Part shown: in pieces, positions 1 through 10,700 of the stretch
How the letters are laid out: every line of letters starts with the position of its first letter
Numbering within the stretch: the stretch's first letter is position 1
NCBI RefSeq assembly: GCF_040954645.1
Contig: NC_092803.1
Coordinates: 61,029,984-61,093,983 of the forward strand
Direction: 5' to 3'
Origin: Diabrotica undecimpunctata
Lineage: Eukaryota > Arthropoda > Insecta > Coleoptera > Chrysomelidae
DNA: 64,000 bases
Made by a program: the position numbers and the translations under genes
Notes under the pieces: generated by a model
Database searches by the model: none
What the model was told of the DNA's origin: nothing
What the model saw: only the letters and a program-made list of their open reading frames with translations

Positions 1-126
1 ATTACTTTATTTTATAAATTTAGAGTTAACACACTCTTCGTTACATTCTTGCGTCAAGTACATATGTACTTACTCTAATAATTACTTGATTCAATACCTA
101 TGAGTCGTGGATAATTACAGCTTGCT

Positions 127-830
127 ATGGCAACAAATGCTGAGGATTGTGAGCAGGAAAACTCTTCACCATCGTTATTGTCACTGGAGAGTACAAACAA
201 TGAACTAGATGCCCAGATAGAAAACAGTGACGTTGCGAAAGTATAACCGCCACAGAGACTTTCACCTTTTACGATAAGTCATCAAGTACTTCAAGAAATT
301 GACGTAAATAGTTCCTTTAGTAAAGTCAGTAATGTTAAACCGATTACAAAATCCAACCAAAGGCAATATTACATTTCACCGATGCACTAAGACCAGAGCG
401 ACTTTTCCGATGATTCCGACCGAGATCCGCATTTCGTTCCTGGCGTGCAAAGTAAAACCTATAGTTTGCGAGGTCAAACCATAAAACCATCAAAGAGCTC
501 TTTTCAAGAAGCTCTTCATCGAATAGTTCTTCATCAAGTAACTCGAATGATAGAGTTGGGGATAATTTAAGTCCTTTTGTTGGAACTAGTGGGTAACTAA
601 TAAATCAAATGTTTCTTCAGAAGAGCAAAACAATAATGTTTTGTAACGATGTAGCCAAACGATTTCGCAATACCGGCAAAGAATTTGTGAACAAAAAAGT
701 AAAAGCAAAGTAAAAGCAAAAAGGAATTTAGACCTAGATCAAGAATTTGCTATGACAAAGATTAGACATACTGACATCACAAATAAATATACTTACTAAA
801 AAGATGATTCGAATTATTTTAAAGTTTCAA
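127..830 (+). pseudogene. Degenerate remnant of a repetitive insect ORF (SDDSDRDP type)
   Basis: Reading from the ATG at 127 gives an acidic, Ser-rich segment with in-frame stops. It includes a stretch reading SDFSDDSDRDPHFVPG near 400-450, and a later basic stretch (RFRNTGKEFVNKKVKAK) near 660-720 in another frame. This acidic block followed by an R-x-LRNTG-like basic block resembles the N-terminal part of multi-copy uncharacterised insect proteins. I do not know the family name or function. Stops at about 244 and 388 and frame changes show it is dead. It may be a TE fragment or a retrocopy. Confidence 0.35.
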
Positions 831-952
831 CAGAGAGTGAATCAGTTACATGAGGATGAAATAATACTGGATGAAACACACAACACATAAAGAAATCCCC
901 TCAATAGAGAACATAAAAGCAGCAGCCAATAGCTGAAAAGCTCAAGACCATA

Positions 953-981
953 ATATGACCAAAAGAATCTTTTGGTCATAT
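953..981. repeat. Perfect 14-bp palindrome, 1-nt spacer
   Basis: ATATGACCAAAAGA at 953-966 is followed by one A and its exact reverse complement at 968-981. It sits next to a short direct duplication and may mark a small fold-back repeat. Confidence 0.8.
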
Positions 982-1090
982 CTATTTAATAAAAAGCTCG
1001 ATAGCTTTGATGAGTTAAATATGACCATATGATGACAAAAAAATCCTGTTAATATCTATTTAATAAAAAGTTCGATCGCTTTGACGAGTT
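977..1090. repeat. Two diverged copies of a ~40-bp direct repeat
   Basis: 977-1016 and 1051-1090 share the phrase ATCTATTTAATAAAAAG followed by a TCGAT-GCTTTGA-GAGTT core with a few mismatches. The unit spacing is 74 bp. Confidence 0.7.
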
Positions 1091-1604
1091 GAAAAATCAG
1101 CTCCTAAGAGTTGGTAAAATGCTGCGTTTAGAAGATAGTTATTACTGTTGTGGTATTGTACATATTGACCAAAAAAGCCTCTTCTTTCAAGGCTTGTATA
1201 GAGCTGTCGCTTTCGCCACCAAGATGCTGAGAATTTTTGATTGGGATCGTTAGAGCAAAAAAGGGGACAGTGTAACGGCAGCCGAGAACATGTGCTGAAT
1301 ACCGGAGACATTTCAACCCTTCACTAGAACATTCTCGAATATTTTTTGGATACCTATAAAACCGGCTCGCGTTTAGTTTTAGGATTAGTCTGAAAATATA
1401 TTTTAAGGAGTAAAATTGTACAAGAAAAAAAGTTGTAAATACTTAGAGTAGTACTTATGAGATTTGAGAAGAGACTGAAATGCTTGTTACTGCTTTAGCT
1501 CATGAGTACTTATCATGAATTGAGAGAAGAGTAAACAGCATTTTAATTTTTTAGCGAATGAATAGTTACTCCCTTTTCAAATATAAAATCCGTGAGCTCA
1601 TATG

Positions 1605-1760
1605 TCCAACAAGTGTCCATTCTAGAAAGACTGAGATGGACAGGATATGTAGCACGATCAAAACATCTCCTTTTTCGTGGAATATGGTCTTGGATGATAG
1701 CTAGACTCAGCAACGACAGACATCATGTCCTAGGTGAATGACTTAGTCATCTTAGCCCAC
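1605..1760 (+). mobile_element. LINE C-terminal scrap
   Basis: Translates in part as LERLRWTGYVARSKH, which matches the RLRW-GHV-RM motif found after the reverse transcriptase (RT) domain in many insect LINEs. Nothing further is preserved, and the flanks at 1091-1604 and 1761-1970 show nothing recognisable. Confidence 0.35.
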
Positions 1761-1974
1761 GGCAAATTTAATGGAACAGAAATAGAATACAATAGGTTCC
1801 GATTGAAGTTACAGAATGGACTTCAATTTTAGGGCTTAACGTCCAAAATCATTTTTATCCTCCTTCCATCAAAAGGAGAAATTTAAAGAGATTAGGTCTA
1901 AACCTGAATGAAACGTTAGAGGATAAATGGAGTAATTAAAGTTTATTTATATTTCCGAAGAAATTTACAAAAAC

Positions 1975-2290
1975 TTCATCAGACCAATAATGGCATATGC
2001 GGTAGAAACACGATCTGACATAGAGAGGACAAAAAGAATGTTAGAAACAGCAGAGATGAAAACTCTTAGAAAAATTGATGGTAAGACACTATGGGACAGA
2101 GCTAGAAGTACAGATATTCGACGTAGATGCAAGGTGGAGAACATCAAGGACTGGGTAGGAAATAGTAGAATAAAATTTAACGATCAAATAGAGCAGTAAA
2201 GATGGCGCAAGACGGTTCCCCAATAGAAAGACGATCAGTAGAAAGACCACGAAAACGATGGAATGACAACTTACTGGATGCCCATTGAAA
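1975..2290 (+). mobile_element. LINE 3' fragment (post-RT region)
   Basis: One frame gives IRPIMAYAVETRSD, then ERTKRMLETAEMKTLRKI, then KDWVGNSRIKFNDQI. After a break comes DGSPIGRRSVGRPRKRWND. This is the classic C-terminal region of an insect LINE: the IRP-Y-ET block followed by the GRP-KRW block. It is the same family as the minus-strand LINE at 39035-40620. It is 5'-truncated and frame-broken. Confidence 0.72.
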
Positions 2291-2349
2291 ACCAGACGGA
2301 GTTGTCTACATAAAAAAAAGGAAATATTTCTGAAAAAAAAAAAAAAAAC

Positions 2350-2700
2350 TTCACGAAAAACCAAGTGCCAAATGTATAAAAAGTGTCAAACTCTTATAAG
2401 ACCAGCCTTAACATCAGAGACATGGATATTGTCAAAAAATGATGAAAAACTCTTGGCTGCCTTTGAAGGAACAATTCTGAGATACATATATAAACGAATT
2501 AAGGATAACAATGATTTTGTTCTCGCCTAGAAAGCAAACGATATAACTTCGAACTCTACACAGCATTTAAGAAATAACATAACGTTATATCTATAAAAAC
2601 TGGGCGATTACACTGGATGGGCCATGTAGAATGGATACAGAAAAATGAAAAATCCAAGAAACGAACTAAACAGACATGAATAGAAAGAAGTCCAAAGGAA
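2350..2700 (+). mobile_element. LINE 3' fragment, related to 7758-8488
   Basis: The stretch RKTKCQMYK, LIRPALTSETW, LLAAFEGTILRYIYK and later RLHWMGHVEW parallels the better-preserved copy at 7758-8488 in the same order. Stops and frameshifts after about 2530 make it dead. An A-rich stretch precedes it at 2320-2350. Confidence 0.62.
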
Positions 2701-2959
2701 CGAACCAGAGTCAGATTCATGGAAAAAGCGGATCAAGACGTGAATATTTGAATCAGGATATTGAAAAAAGCATATAAGAGGTTAGAATACACAAACAAAT
2801 TAGAGCAGACCAAAAACTGATAAAATATTGTCGAACAATTATTGATAGAGATAATAAAATAACAGAAAAACGGTATAAGAAAATAATATAAAGTCTTATA
2901 TATTGATTAAATATGGAATTAGTTTATTGCCAACAAAATAAATAATGTTCATAACTTAC

Positions 2960-3388
2960 CACTAAAAATAATGTTAGTGTCCCAGTAATAGAATCCTGTA
3001 ATCCACGCTTCAAAATCATGTCCATGCCAACTTTCCTTTAATGCTAAAGTATCATTTAGTAATTCAAGAATGTGAATATTTCCTTTGGAATCACTACAAC
3101 TGATTTCCAGTTTATCAGTTTTTGATATAGCTGTTGACCAATCCAATGAGAGAACTAAAGTTTCTGATACATCTGTGTCTACATCACATGAGGTTATTAG
3201 TTCCAGTTGTAATGTTTCGTTATTAAGCTTATAAATATTTACTTTCCTCTCAGCATTAGTAACTCCAAGAACAGAACAATTCCATAATTTCTTGTGGCAC
3301 CATTTCTGATCCAGTATTGCTGCTGTATCGATAGTCTGAAGTAACTTTAATCCATAATCTGAGTCAATCGAGAAAAGTAACAATCTTC
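2960..3388 (-). CDS. DPH7: DPH7 (diphthamide biosynthesis 7) internal exon, WD40 repeats
   Basis: DPH7 is the WD40 protein that hydrolyses the methyl ester of methylated diphthine on elongation factor eEF2, a late step in diphthamide synthesis in the cytosol. This 143-residue exon reads through GRLLLFSIDSDYG, AILDQKWCH, LVLSLDWST, SDSKGNIHILEL and HDFEAWITGFYYWDTNIIFSG. These blocks line up in order with metazoan DPH7 (TSAILDMKWCH, LALSLDWST, QFEAWIAAFNYW, IVYSG in human). The acceptor AG is at 3390-3389. The donor GTAAGT begins at 2959 in phase 1, as expected for a following G-D-D exon. That next exon is not visible in 1-2959, so the gene continues off the left edge or through a TE-filled intron. 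The open frame shows no damage. Confidence 0.92.
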
Positions 3389-3553
3389 CTATTCTTTTTT
3401 TGGTAGTGGATTCTAGATTAAAATATAAACAATCAATTAAAATTCAGACTTGAACAACATAGTACTAAAAAATTGCATTTCACAACAAATTTACACAAAT
3501 ATAATCCTGATACTATAGATCGCATACAGATAATTTCTTTAATTCCAAAATTA

Positions 3554-3620
3554 TGCCGTGTTTCGGAGGGCACGTAAAGCCGTCTGTCCCGGTTACATAA
3601 GTGGACATTATGTTAGAGGC
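3554..3620 (+). repeat. Dispersed TE motif (GGCACGTAAAGCCGTC)
   Basis: The phrase GGAGGGCACGTAAAGCCGTC followed by TGTCCCGG resembles a short conserved block shared by 3' parts of several insect retroelements. This rests on memory of the motif, and no boundaries are visible. Confidence 0.3.
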
Positions 3621-3739
3621 GCTTGCGCAACTGAAAACAGTAAAACCAGATCTTGGATCTTTTATTTAATGAATTTTGTCATTTATGTAAATAAAATCTC
3701 TACCTTTCTGAAAATTGTCAAATTACCAAACCCTATCAG

Positions 3740-4570
3740 TATCTGAAATGAGCCACAGATTGTATAAATCTCTGCCTGGAATAGAAAGGTATATTCTCCT
3801 AGTGGAATAGAAATCTTCACCACTACCGTATATTCTTACACCCTACCCTTCTGCAGTTTTAGAGTCAACTATATGTCAGGTATACCCTGAAGCTTTGGTT
3901 GTGTGTTTCCTCTGCCTCATCCCTCTCGCGGCAAATATCCACTTAGAAAAGTACTTTAGGTCTGTATCAAGTACATACCATATGGTCAAAAGTCATGGAG
4001 TATTCCTAATTTGATTTTGATCTATCTGATTGTTTCTCAGGTTTTCTCGCAGTCTGTAATATCCCATTCTCGCCTTCCTCCTTATATCGATATGCAGATT
4101 TTTAAATTCCAAAGCAAGCAAGTTTTTGCACCTCGCTTAATTTGGGGATGCGATTTTTTGCTGTACCTTTGACCACCATACCATTAATCCATATGTTATT
4201 GTTGGTTTTACCGCCATGTTATAAAATCAATACATGTTTGGTGTTAAACGCCACATTTTTCCAAGAATGCTTCTAGCTACTATTAAGGGAGTCACTGTTT
4301 CCTTTGTTACTTGTTCTATTTTCTGATAGGAGGTATTGCCACATTGCTCTCTCGACATTGAAAAATGAACCCAGCCGTACCTCTTGGTTTTCCAGAATGT
4401 TCCCCTCCTGTACAAGCTTATACAACGGCGATTCCTTAGAGAATCCTGTTCTATACGTATATTGTCCGTGACGTATCAGACTTTCAACAAATATCCATCC
4501 GTAATATGACCATCAAGAATTGTTTCTACAGTATTCAGTTCAAATGACATCAGAATTATCGGCCCCAGGG
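3740..4570 (-). mobile_element. Jockey-like LINE fragment (RT end and RNase H)
   Basis: The minus strand reads ARSILGKMWRLTPNMY, then MAVKPTITYGLMVWWSKVQ, then KARMGYYRLRENLRNNQ. A damaged RNase H-like stretch with GVRIYGSGEDF follows. Order and motifs match the end of the RT domain and the RNase H domain of Jockey/R1-type LINEs. Many stops are present. It lies in the DPH7 intron in the sense orientation of the host gene. Confidence 0.65.
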
Positions 4571-4892
4571 ATTTAGCTTTGTCCTCTCCAGCATTGTTTA
4601 AAAAAGAATAGCTAGACAACCTTTACCAGCAACGTTTTTGACTTTTAATCTTCCGTCAGGTGGCGGCCTCTAGTAATAAATTTCAAAAACTATTAACAGA
4701 AATTTAATTATATGCAGAGTTCTACTCCAGTATATTTTCAAATGTCCGATCTTTAATAAAAACCTATACACGGATGCCAGATTGTGAAGAAAATATAAGA
4801 TTTAAATAAAACGCTTATTGTTATTACCATTGTATTCGTCTTGTGAAAGATAACTTAACTATTTCGAGAGAATATTTCAAATTGTTTATATA

Positions 4893-6492
4893 CACTCGCG
4901 ATCATAAAATCCGGGTCACCTTGAAAATCGCCGTTATTTCATTTTCTACGAGCTTTATCGTAAATAATAATAACACAAATACAAACTAATGTATGTTTCT
5001 GAGAATTGTTGTCGGCTTAGCGGTTTCCTTTGAAATAAAGAATTCCAATAATGCCGATTTCGCGGAAAACTATACACTTCCCAAAATGAACGGTACCTGT
5101 AACTGCCGCTTGTTTTAAATGTCTCATTTGTGCTTCGACTTTCTGTTCAAACGCAACAAACGTTTATTATTGCCACCATTAGTGTTTATTATTGTTTATT
5201 TTTTACCAAAAATGCCTTGACTGTTGTTGAATCGGCACGCATTGTTGCGTTTGTGGAAGACGGTCACACTCAACGGCAAGTCGCAAGAACTGTTGGCGTA
5301 AGCCTTTCTACGGTTCAACGAGTGATTCAACGCTTTCAGAAGACGAGTTTGCTAACCAGACGACCTGCCTCTGGACAAAGAATAACGACCACGGCACGAG
5401 ATGACCGTTTCCTTGTGTTTCAGGCTTTACGAAACCGGACTTCAACTGCGGTTATGCATCGAAATTGCCTACAAGAAGTACGAAATTGCAATGTTAGCGT
5501 TGCAATAGTCAGGAGAAGACTTCGTTCTTCTGGACTATCTTCTCGGGTAATGGCTACAGGACCGCCACTTGGCCGTGCGCATCGAGTTGAACGACTAGCT
5601 TTTGCCCGACAATACGCGCATTGGGGAACTAATGATTGGAGCAAAGTGTTATTTTCAGATCAATCCCGTTTCAGCCTAACTGGATCCAATGGACGTGTAA
5701 GAATTTGGACGAGAACCGGTAAACGGTTTTCACAAGCTTGCATTGCTCCAAGAATGCCATTTGGTGGAGGCTCGGTCATGGCTTGGGGAGGTGTATCCTC
5801 CGACTTCCGCACAGAATTACCCTTCATCGAAAATGGGTCCTTAACTGCACGAAGGTACATTACGGAGATTCTGGAAGAACATGTTACGCCCACCATGGCA
5901 GGTCTTGGAGAAGACGCAGTTTTTATGCAGGACAACGTGCGACCGCATGTTGCCAGGATCAATATGCAATACTTGAACAAGGTTGGAATTACGAGGTTAC
6001 CCTGGCTAGCTAGATCTCCGGATCTGAATCCCATCAAACATCTCTGGGCCGATTTGAAACAACGTATTACAAACCCATACACCTCCTCCTAACAACGCAC
6101 AGGAGCTTAAGGATCTGTTAGTGAGAGAGTGGAATAACATACCACAACATATAATCCGGAGAAAAATTGAGAATATGGCCCGTCGTCTGCAAGAGGTTAT
6201 TAGAGCAAGGGGAGGCAATACACGATATTAGTCATTGAAATTCCACCGATATTTTACCACGTTCTGTATTTTTCATTTTTTTCTTTCGTGTGTCTGTTTT
6301 AACAATTTGGTTTGTTTTCTGCTTTTTCAATAAAAACAATAAAAAAAACCGTTTTTTTCTTTCTTTCAAATCAAACATTGATGACAAATAAAAAATACAT
6401 TAGCCTAAAAAAAGGTTACTACTGCACTAGATGCAAAAATATTCAAGAAACTTGAAATTTTCAAGGTGGCCCGGATTTTATGATCGCGAGTG
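4893..6492 (+). mobile_element. Complete Tc1-type transposon, 1600 bp, TSD TA
   Basis: The ends are inverted repeats: CACTCGCGATCATAAAATCC at 4893, with its complement closing at 6492. They match over roughly 35 bp with one mismatch (GGGTCACC against GGGCCACC). TA dinucleotides flank both sides (4891-4892 and 6493-6494). A damaged transposase fills the middle. It lies in the DPH7 intron, antisense to the host gene. Confidence 0.96.
5130..6231 (+). pseudogene. Tc1-type (DD34E) transposase, inactivated
   Basis: Cut-and-paste transposase of the IS630/Tc1/mariner group. The N-terminal helix-turn-helix includes HTQRQVARTVGVSLSTVQRV. The DDE domain shows SDQSRFSL (first D) and MQDNVRPHVA (second D); 34 residues later comes SPDLNPIKHLW. 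The third acid, normally E in NPIEHLW, is K, so the catalytic triad is broken. The frame ends early at 6092 after NPYTSS, and the C-terminal tail (NNAQELKDLL to the TAG at 6229) continues in another frame, implying a 1-nt indel near 6075-6085. The likely original ATG at 5212 is also out of frame with the body, so a second small indel at the start is probable. Length without the indels (about 340 aa) fits the family. Confidence 0.93.
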
Positions 6493-6494
6493 TA

Positions 6495-7264
6495 ATTTGA
6501 GACTTGATAAATATAAATCGGTCAGTAATCGATTTAAATGATGTAAGTAAATGCTGCCTTTTTTAAATTTTTTTTAGTTTACTAGATATTTAATTTGTTT
6601 ATATGATTTGTTAGAAAAGGATTAAATATTTAATTAAAATAGACTCGATTGCCATCGTCTTAAAAGACTCATCCGGGGGTTTATTTTTTAGTCAAGATTT
6701 AAGTTTTATCATTGTTTAAAAAAGAAAATCTTTTTAAACAATGGTTTTATGTATGTTTTGAGAAAATTAAATTTTCAATATTTTAATCTTTAAATGGCAT
6801 TTGTAAATATAGTAAATTTGTGGGTAGGTTTTTTGATAATATTTTTAAAACAAATAAACAGATTGATATGCCACAACAAAAGGCAACACATATTTGGGGA
6901 CAAATTAATATATGTTTTGGGTTAAAAGGATTAATAAATAACAAAACTTAAATAAATAGTACTATTTATTTTATATATACACACACCATTACTCTCTGTC
7001 TGTTTACATAAATGAGAATGGTTTTTTTCAATCAACTCGCCCGAACTGAGCTGTTTATTAATGAAATAATTTTAAATTACAAAGTGATATTGCAAAAATT
7101 GATTTCGAAGTATTTTAATAGTTAAATAACACTAATCAAAATTCTAATATCTACACATAAACGTTAATAACAAAATAATAATTCAAGGCAAAAAAAGAAA
7201 ACAAAATTGTTTACATTTATAGTTATAAAAATGGATTGTAACATTGTTTTCATGAACTAACATA
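6495..7264. other. AT-rich intron sequence, nothing recognised
   Basis: Very AT-rich with poly-A/T tracts and no family-level similarity in any frame. Confidence 0.6.
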
Positions 7265-8700
7265 AGCAATGTATGAGTATTTAGTCATGGACTACGCGTC
7301 TTGGATGTATGGATCAACAAGCAATACGAATTTAAAAATATTAGATCGTGTACAATACAGATGCTTAAGAATATGTTTAACTGCAATTGTATCAACTCCA
7401 ACAAACGTTATGCTAGCAAAGTGTAATGAAATCTCATTAGAATTGCGTAAACAACTATTAGCATAAAAATACAGTATAAAGATGAGAAACACTGCGTCAG
7501 ACCAAATCTGGCATTATTAAACATTGAAAATTTAACTAATACATATTGGAAAATAAAAAATTCACCCCCATTCACAGATGCATTTATTGAAACCAGGAGT
7601 TATACAGAATTTTACAAAAATAAATTACTACCAATTTATAAATTCCTGTACAAAAATTTGACAAAAAAAAAAACCAAGAATCATCCTTTAAACAATACTT
7701 TAGTAAAATATATACTGAGCGACTTTGTGGATTACACAGAAGTAGGATGTACTATGTCCTAGTAAAATCAATCAGACCAAAACAAAATATATGCAGGTAA
7801 GTAAAAACGCAGAAATAAGGCAGCCATAAAATATAACAATGGGAGAATACAACATAGAGGGGGTAAAAAACTTTATATACTTGGGATCCCTAGTCACGTC
7901 TGATAATAACGTTACGGAGAAAGTGAAGAGGCGAATATTTATTGCAAATAAATGTTACCATGGCTTAATTAGACACCTAAGATCAGATAACGTCGCAAGA
8001 AAGACAAAATGCCAAATATATAAAACCCTAATAAGACCGGTACTCACATACGGCTCAGAAACCTGGACACTCACTAAAAGAGAGGAAACGTTGTTAGCCA
8101 CCTTCGAAAGAAAAATCTTGCGACACATATATAAGGGCACAAAAGAAAACGGAATATGGCGAAGAAGATACAACTCTGAACTATACAAAATATTCCAGGA
8201 TCCGGATATTATAACATTCATTAAAATAGGACGGCTGCGTTGGATAGGATATGTAGAAAGAATGGAAAAAGGCGAAATACCAAACAAAAGATTCAAACAG
8301 ATGCCAGTAGGAAAAAGAACAAGAGGAAGACCGAAACTGAGATACTTAGAACAAATAGAAAATGATATAACAACCTTAAAAATAAAAAACTGGAGAAAAA
8401 AAGCACGAAACAGATCAGAATGGAGAAGAATCCTGGAACAGGCCAAGACCCAAAAAGGGTTGTCGAGCCAGTGATGATGATGATGATGAGGATGTACTAT
8501 GTAGGTGCAAAATATCCACCAATAAAATTCAAATTATGTAGTGTTATTTAAAATAACCGAGTTGAACAAACCATCAAGAGTGTACAATGAAAAAATAAAG
8601 GAACATGTGCAGAAAATAATTGATCATAAATTAATAATTATTTATGGGCTACCTAGTCAACTCACAATACTACAATTTTTGTTAATATTACATGTGATGA
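7265..8700 (+). mobile_element. Older LINE fragment, split by a second LINE at 7758-8488
   Basis: 7269-7757 reads DYASWMYGSTSNTNLKILDR, VQYRCLRICLTAIVSTPTNV and KCNEISLELRKQLL, a Jockey-type RT C-terminus, followed by a diverged tail. After the inserted element the same sequence resumes at 8503 (VGAKYPPIKFKLCS) and fades by about 8700. Stops and a frame change after 7466 show it is dead. Confidence 0.7.
7758..8488 (+). mobile_element. 5'-truncated LINE with 14-bp TSD and TGATGA tail
   Basis: Its 211-codon open stretch (7839-8474) starts inside the post-RT region (NFIYLGSLVT), continues through LIRPVLTYGSETWTLTKRE, RLRWIGYVERMEKGEIPNK and GRPKLRYLEQIE, and ends QAKTQKGLSSQ. A short (TGA)n tail follows directly. 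The 14-bp direct repeat AGGATGTACTATGT flanks it at 7744-7757 and 8489-8502, proving target-primed insertion into an older LINE. The endonuclease and RT domains are missing by 5' truncation. Confidence 0.93.
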
Positions 8701-10180
8701 AAAAGTTTAGGAAACGAAGTAATGTCGACAACAACCGAATGCGATCAATTGTTTGTTTATACTTCATAGACTGAGAAATAAATTTATAAATAAAAGTATT
8801 AATCGAAATAATCATAAAACTACGTATCTGTAAAATGAAGAATGTTAATGAAAAACTCTCAATTTTATTTTAATAAAAAATAATAAATACATCAGTGATG
8901 TTGCAAAACTGACAATTTTTTTGTAGGAATCTTTTATTTGGGCTGTATTATTTGCAGTTGTCAGATATGTAAGACTACCTAATAGACCCTCTCTCAAACT
9001 GGAAAGAAAGAAAAAAGAATCTCATCTATTTCTCGGGATATTCACTGGTTTTCTTTAATTACACCAATATATCCGCAATTAAATTAGACTATTGAAATAT
9101 TAAACCACATTTGATACTTGTTTCCTTATCACATTGTGATTAAAGCACTTCGCTTCGTATTGTTAACTCGTCGATGAATAATTTATCTGTTTAACGCTGT
9201 TTAAATGTTTATAAAAATCCGTAAGGAACTTTAAAAAACGTGTTTAAACTTTGACAGTTTCGTAACTGAAAAATATTTTAAATAAAATATTTTTCAGTTA
9301 CGAAAATAAGTAGACATTTTGTTTTGTGGGTTTGTCAATGAACACTAATTATTGATATACACAAAAAGAAGTAAAACTTATTCCAAATCATCGTCACTAA
9401 ATATTGTTGTGAAATGTTATCAAAAATATGATGTCTTTGTTTATAACATTTAAAAATAATTAAGAGAAATTTCTGCGGTTGACCTAAATACTATTGACTA
9501 AATACTAAATGCTATTGACTTCGCTCCAAAAATAACAGAATGCCTTATTTGGTGGAGCAGATTCGTAAACTGTAAAATTATAGGTTCAGCTTTCTAAAGA
9601 TAATGCAAAAGACTTACTTGTGATGATAGAATTTGTAAAATGCTTTGCATAGTACATGTAATTGAATTAAATTTTTTATTATTATTCGCTATTTGTTTGT
9701 CTGATTTTTTTTTCTTTCATTGCAACCTCTTTTCTGTCTAAATGATTTCTATAATCAAGCTTAATTGCTTCTTTTTTCTTGTTGCAATTCTTTTTTGTAT
9801 TTGTTACAGGTAAAACATTGGTCTTTCTTAGGCTTGAAAAATGAAATATTAAATTCCTTACAAAAAATTCACCTGTAAGTTATCTGCCTTGACCAAACAG
9901 ATTATTGGATCAACAAAAGAAAACTTAGGAGACATTCCTTAAAGACATTAATATACCAAACAAAATTTAATATTTTTAAGTAAATTATCTCATGTATTTT
10001 GTATATGTATGTATGTTGCTAATAACATTAAAGATTAATGCAACAATGTTTGTAAAAAAAACAAAAACTGGAATAAAACTGACAAAACCTATGCTATATA
10101 CCAAACAAATAATGAATTTTTTACAGAATTGGACAAGTCATTATGTCACTTAGTTTCCTGACCTGAATCATATATAGTTT
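8700..10180. other. AT-rich DPH7 intron sequence
   Basis: Apart from the hairpin at 9258-9305, I see no gene, TE domain or RNA gene. Confidence 0.6.
9258..9305. repeat. Perfect 22-bp stem hairpin with AAAT loop
   Basis: TTTCGTAACTGAAAAATATT plus TT (9258-9279) pairs perfectly with 9284-9305. It is in the DPH7 intron and could be a tiny MITE relic or an RNA stem in the pre-mRNA. Confidence 0.85.
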
Positions 10181-10186
10181 TTGAGA

Positions 10187-10214
10187 CTTAGTGAGATGGT
10201 CTCATCTCACTAAG
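10187..10214. repeat. Perfect 12-bp stem hairpin with GTCT loop
   Basis: CTTAGTGAGATG (10187-10198) is followed after four bases by its exact complement (10203-10214). It lies about 100 bp inside the DPH7 first intron. Confidence 0.85.
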
Positions 10215-10315
10215 ATGTAATGTATATGAAATGGTAAAATAACGATTTTTACCTAGTGTCCTAATTATTGGTACTTGTATATTAGAATATTGTAACCATG
10301 AACTAACCTGATTAC

Positions 10316-10451
10316 CTGTTGGATTGTCCACTAGCTGATAGTTTGCACAAACAAATATATTTTGGTTTGGCTTATGAGGACACCATTCGACGGAATCAGC
10401 ACTGTACTCGGTATCAAAGGTATAAAGTGTATTAATGTTATACGGTTCCAT
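10316..10451 (-). CDS. DPH7: DPH7 first coding exon
   Basis: Starts with ATG at 10451 and reads MEPYNINTLYTFDTEYSADS, then VEWCPHKPNQNIFVCANYQL, then VDNPTG. The block DTE-ADSVEWCP followed by a -YQL end matches the N-terminus of metazoan DPH7 (human TVDTELTADSVEWCP and ACGTYQL). A donor GTAATC begins at 10315 in phase 1 and joins in frame to the exon at 3388. A second possible donor (CAG then GTTAGT, about 9 bases further) would be phase 0 and would not join that exon. No upstream Met is apparent, so this is taken as the true start. Confidence 0.9.
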
Positions 10452-10692
10452 AGTTTAATAATACTCAGGTATTTCAATATCAATTTAACTAACTACTTGG
10501 AGGTTATATGACCGATATACCGACATTTGATAAACGTGAACGTGATGAAATCGTGAAAACATAGAATTGGTGTATTCTGTGGTGAAAAGGTGAAAACTGA
10601 TAAAGTCTCCTCTTAGTCTCTCCCTGTCTTTTTGCTCGATGCTCGATGGCACCTCGATGGTCTCTCCACACCCACACATTCCACACTCCACA
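10452..10692 (-). promoter_or_regulatory. Probable DPH7 5' flank and promoter region
   Basis: Short unique sequence between the DPH7 start codon and the hAT insertion. No clear TATA box is seen. It is defined by position only. Confidence 0.35.
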
Positions 10693-10700
10693 GAACAGAG

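Larger units (their letters stand above)
3389..10315 (-). other. DPH7: DPH7 intron, 6.9 kb, TE-filled
   Basis: Bounded by the exon 1 donor (G then GTAATC, first intron base 10315) and the exon 2 acceptor (AG at 3390-3389), both in phase 1 so the frame joins cleanly. It carries an old minus LINE, a complete Tc1-type element, a LINE inside a LINE, and AT-rich sequence without recognisable genes (6495-7260 and 8700-10180). Confidence 0.8.

Noticed and set aside
5420..6082. Antisense frames of 74 and 140 residues across the Tc1 transposase
   Set aside because: Shadows of the real transposase frame.
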